64,000 bases of DNA, taken from contig NZ_JAESVN010000005.1 of NCBI RefSeq assembly GCF_016765775.1, forward strand, positions 264,636 through 328,635, in the 5' to 3' direction. This document shows, in pieces, positions 63,919-64,000 of the stretch. Numbering within the stretch: the first letter of the stretch is position 1; each line of letters starts with the position of its first letter. This stretch comes from Szabonella alba (lineage in GTDB: Bacteria > Pseudomonadota > Alphaproteobacteria > Rhodobacterales > Rhodobacteraceae). The translations under genes were made by a program, and so were the position numbers. The notes beneath the pieces are model-generated. The model did no database searches. It was not told where the DNA came from and saw only the letters and a list, made by a program, of their open reading frames with translations.

Positions 63919-64000
63919 CACCGAAACGGAGACGGTCGGAAGCGGCGGTTGAGGGGACGGGCAGCGACGGAAGTTGCTGAGAACAATCAGGAGGCAAGGC
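63919..64000 (+). other. Probable 5' leader of an rRNA operon
   Basis: About 80 bases run from the promoter to the window edge with no start codon in a usable context. GGAAGTTGCTGAGAACAATCAG resembles the leader shortly before 16S rRNA in this group. The 16S gene itself would begin outside the window, so this is inference. Confidence 0.45.

Noticed and set aside
63506..63997. 163-codon minus-strand frame between bactofilin and the window end
   Set aside because: It crosses the strong promoter, has no motif or RBS and looks like random GC-rich translation. No M23 peptidase signature is present in it.

Overview
The window is a high-GC alphaproteobacterial chromosome segment. A full-length Rhodobacter-type gene transfer agent (GTA) cluster, the fab genes and mltG directly upstream of it, a DUF2484 gene behind murC, a SAM-II riboswitch in front of metZ and an A-type Fe-S carrier all point to the Rhodobacteraceae/Paracoccaceae (order Rhodobacterales). 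Species cannot be named from the sequence alone. Nearly all DNA is coding, start and stop codons often overlap by 1 to 4 bases, and most long reading frames opposite real genes are GC-driven shadows.

Layout. 1-2618: the 3' end of murC, a small DUF2484 membrane gene, then an unrecognised 520-codon gene where murB would be expected. 2623-9306: pyruvate carboxylase (minus), UvrD/PcrA helicase and a YidB-like protein. 9385-13590: promoter, SAM-II riboswitch and metZ, then folE2 and trkH. 13607-23247: a secreted protease-like protein without catalytic residues (minus), glyQ, a DUF6446-type gene, an enlarged glyS, a divergent pyruvate phosphate dikinase-like gene and a cell-wall hydrolase. 23411-27329: folB (with a C-terminal extension), folP, glmM and a GyrI-like protein. 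27409-31920: ilvC (minus), two overlapping Lrp/AsnC regulators, a class V aminotransferase and a cytochrome b561-YceI fusion (minus). 32115-37089: fabD, fabG, acpP, fabF and mltG. 37206-51372: the GTA leader (IHF-type site, promoter, intrinsic terminator) and genes g1 to g15 in the canonical order. 51472-51547: tRNA-Phe(GAA). 51652-63495: glycosyltransferase-like gene, miaB, P450 and tpiA, A-type Fe-S carrier, DUF3307 plus SatD pair, SufT-like gene, ssb, lytic transglycosylase, serS, an ECHDC3-like hydratase homologue, a PaaI thioesterase and a bactofilin. The window closes with a strong promoter that looks like that of an rRNA operon.

How the parts work together. Folate supply is spread over folE2, folB and folP. 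Fatty-acid synthesis (fabD/G/acpP/F) is adjacent to mltG, a cell-wall terminator enzyme. The GTA genes build a headful-packaging, HK97-fold, short-tailed particle that carries host DNA. There is no integrase, repressor, replication or lysis gene within the cluster, which separates it from a prophage. The most interesting regulatory structure is the GTA leader: a sigma70-like promoter preceded by an IHF match and followed within about 50 bases by a hairpin with a GAAA loop and a U-tract, an arrangement that suits control by antitermination. Other unusual items are a low-GC insertion plus a palindromic element within glyS, a modular two-hairpin intergenic repeat present three times, and several enzymes with altered or missing catalytic residues.
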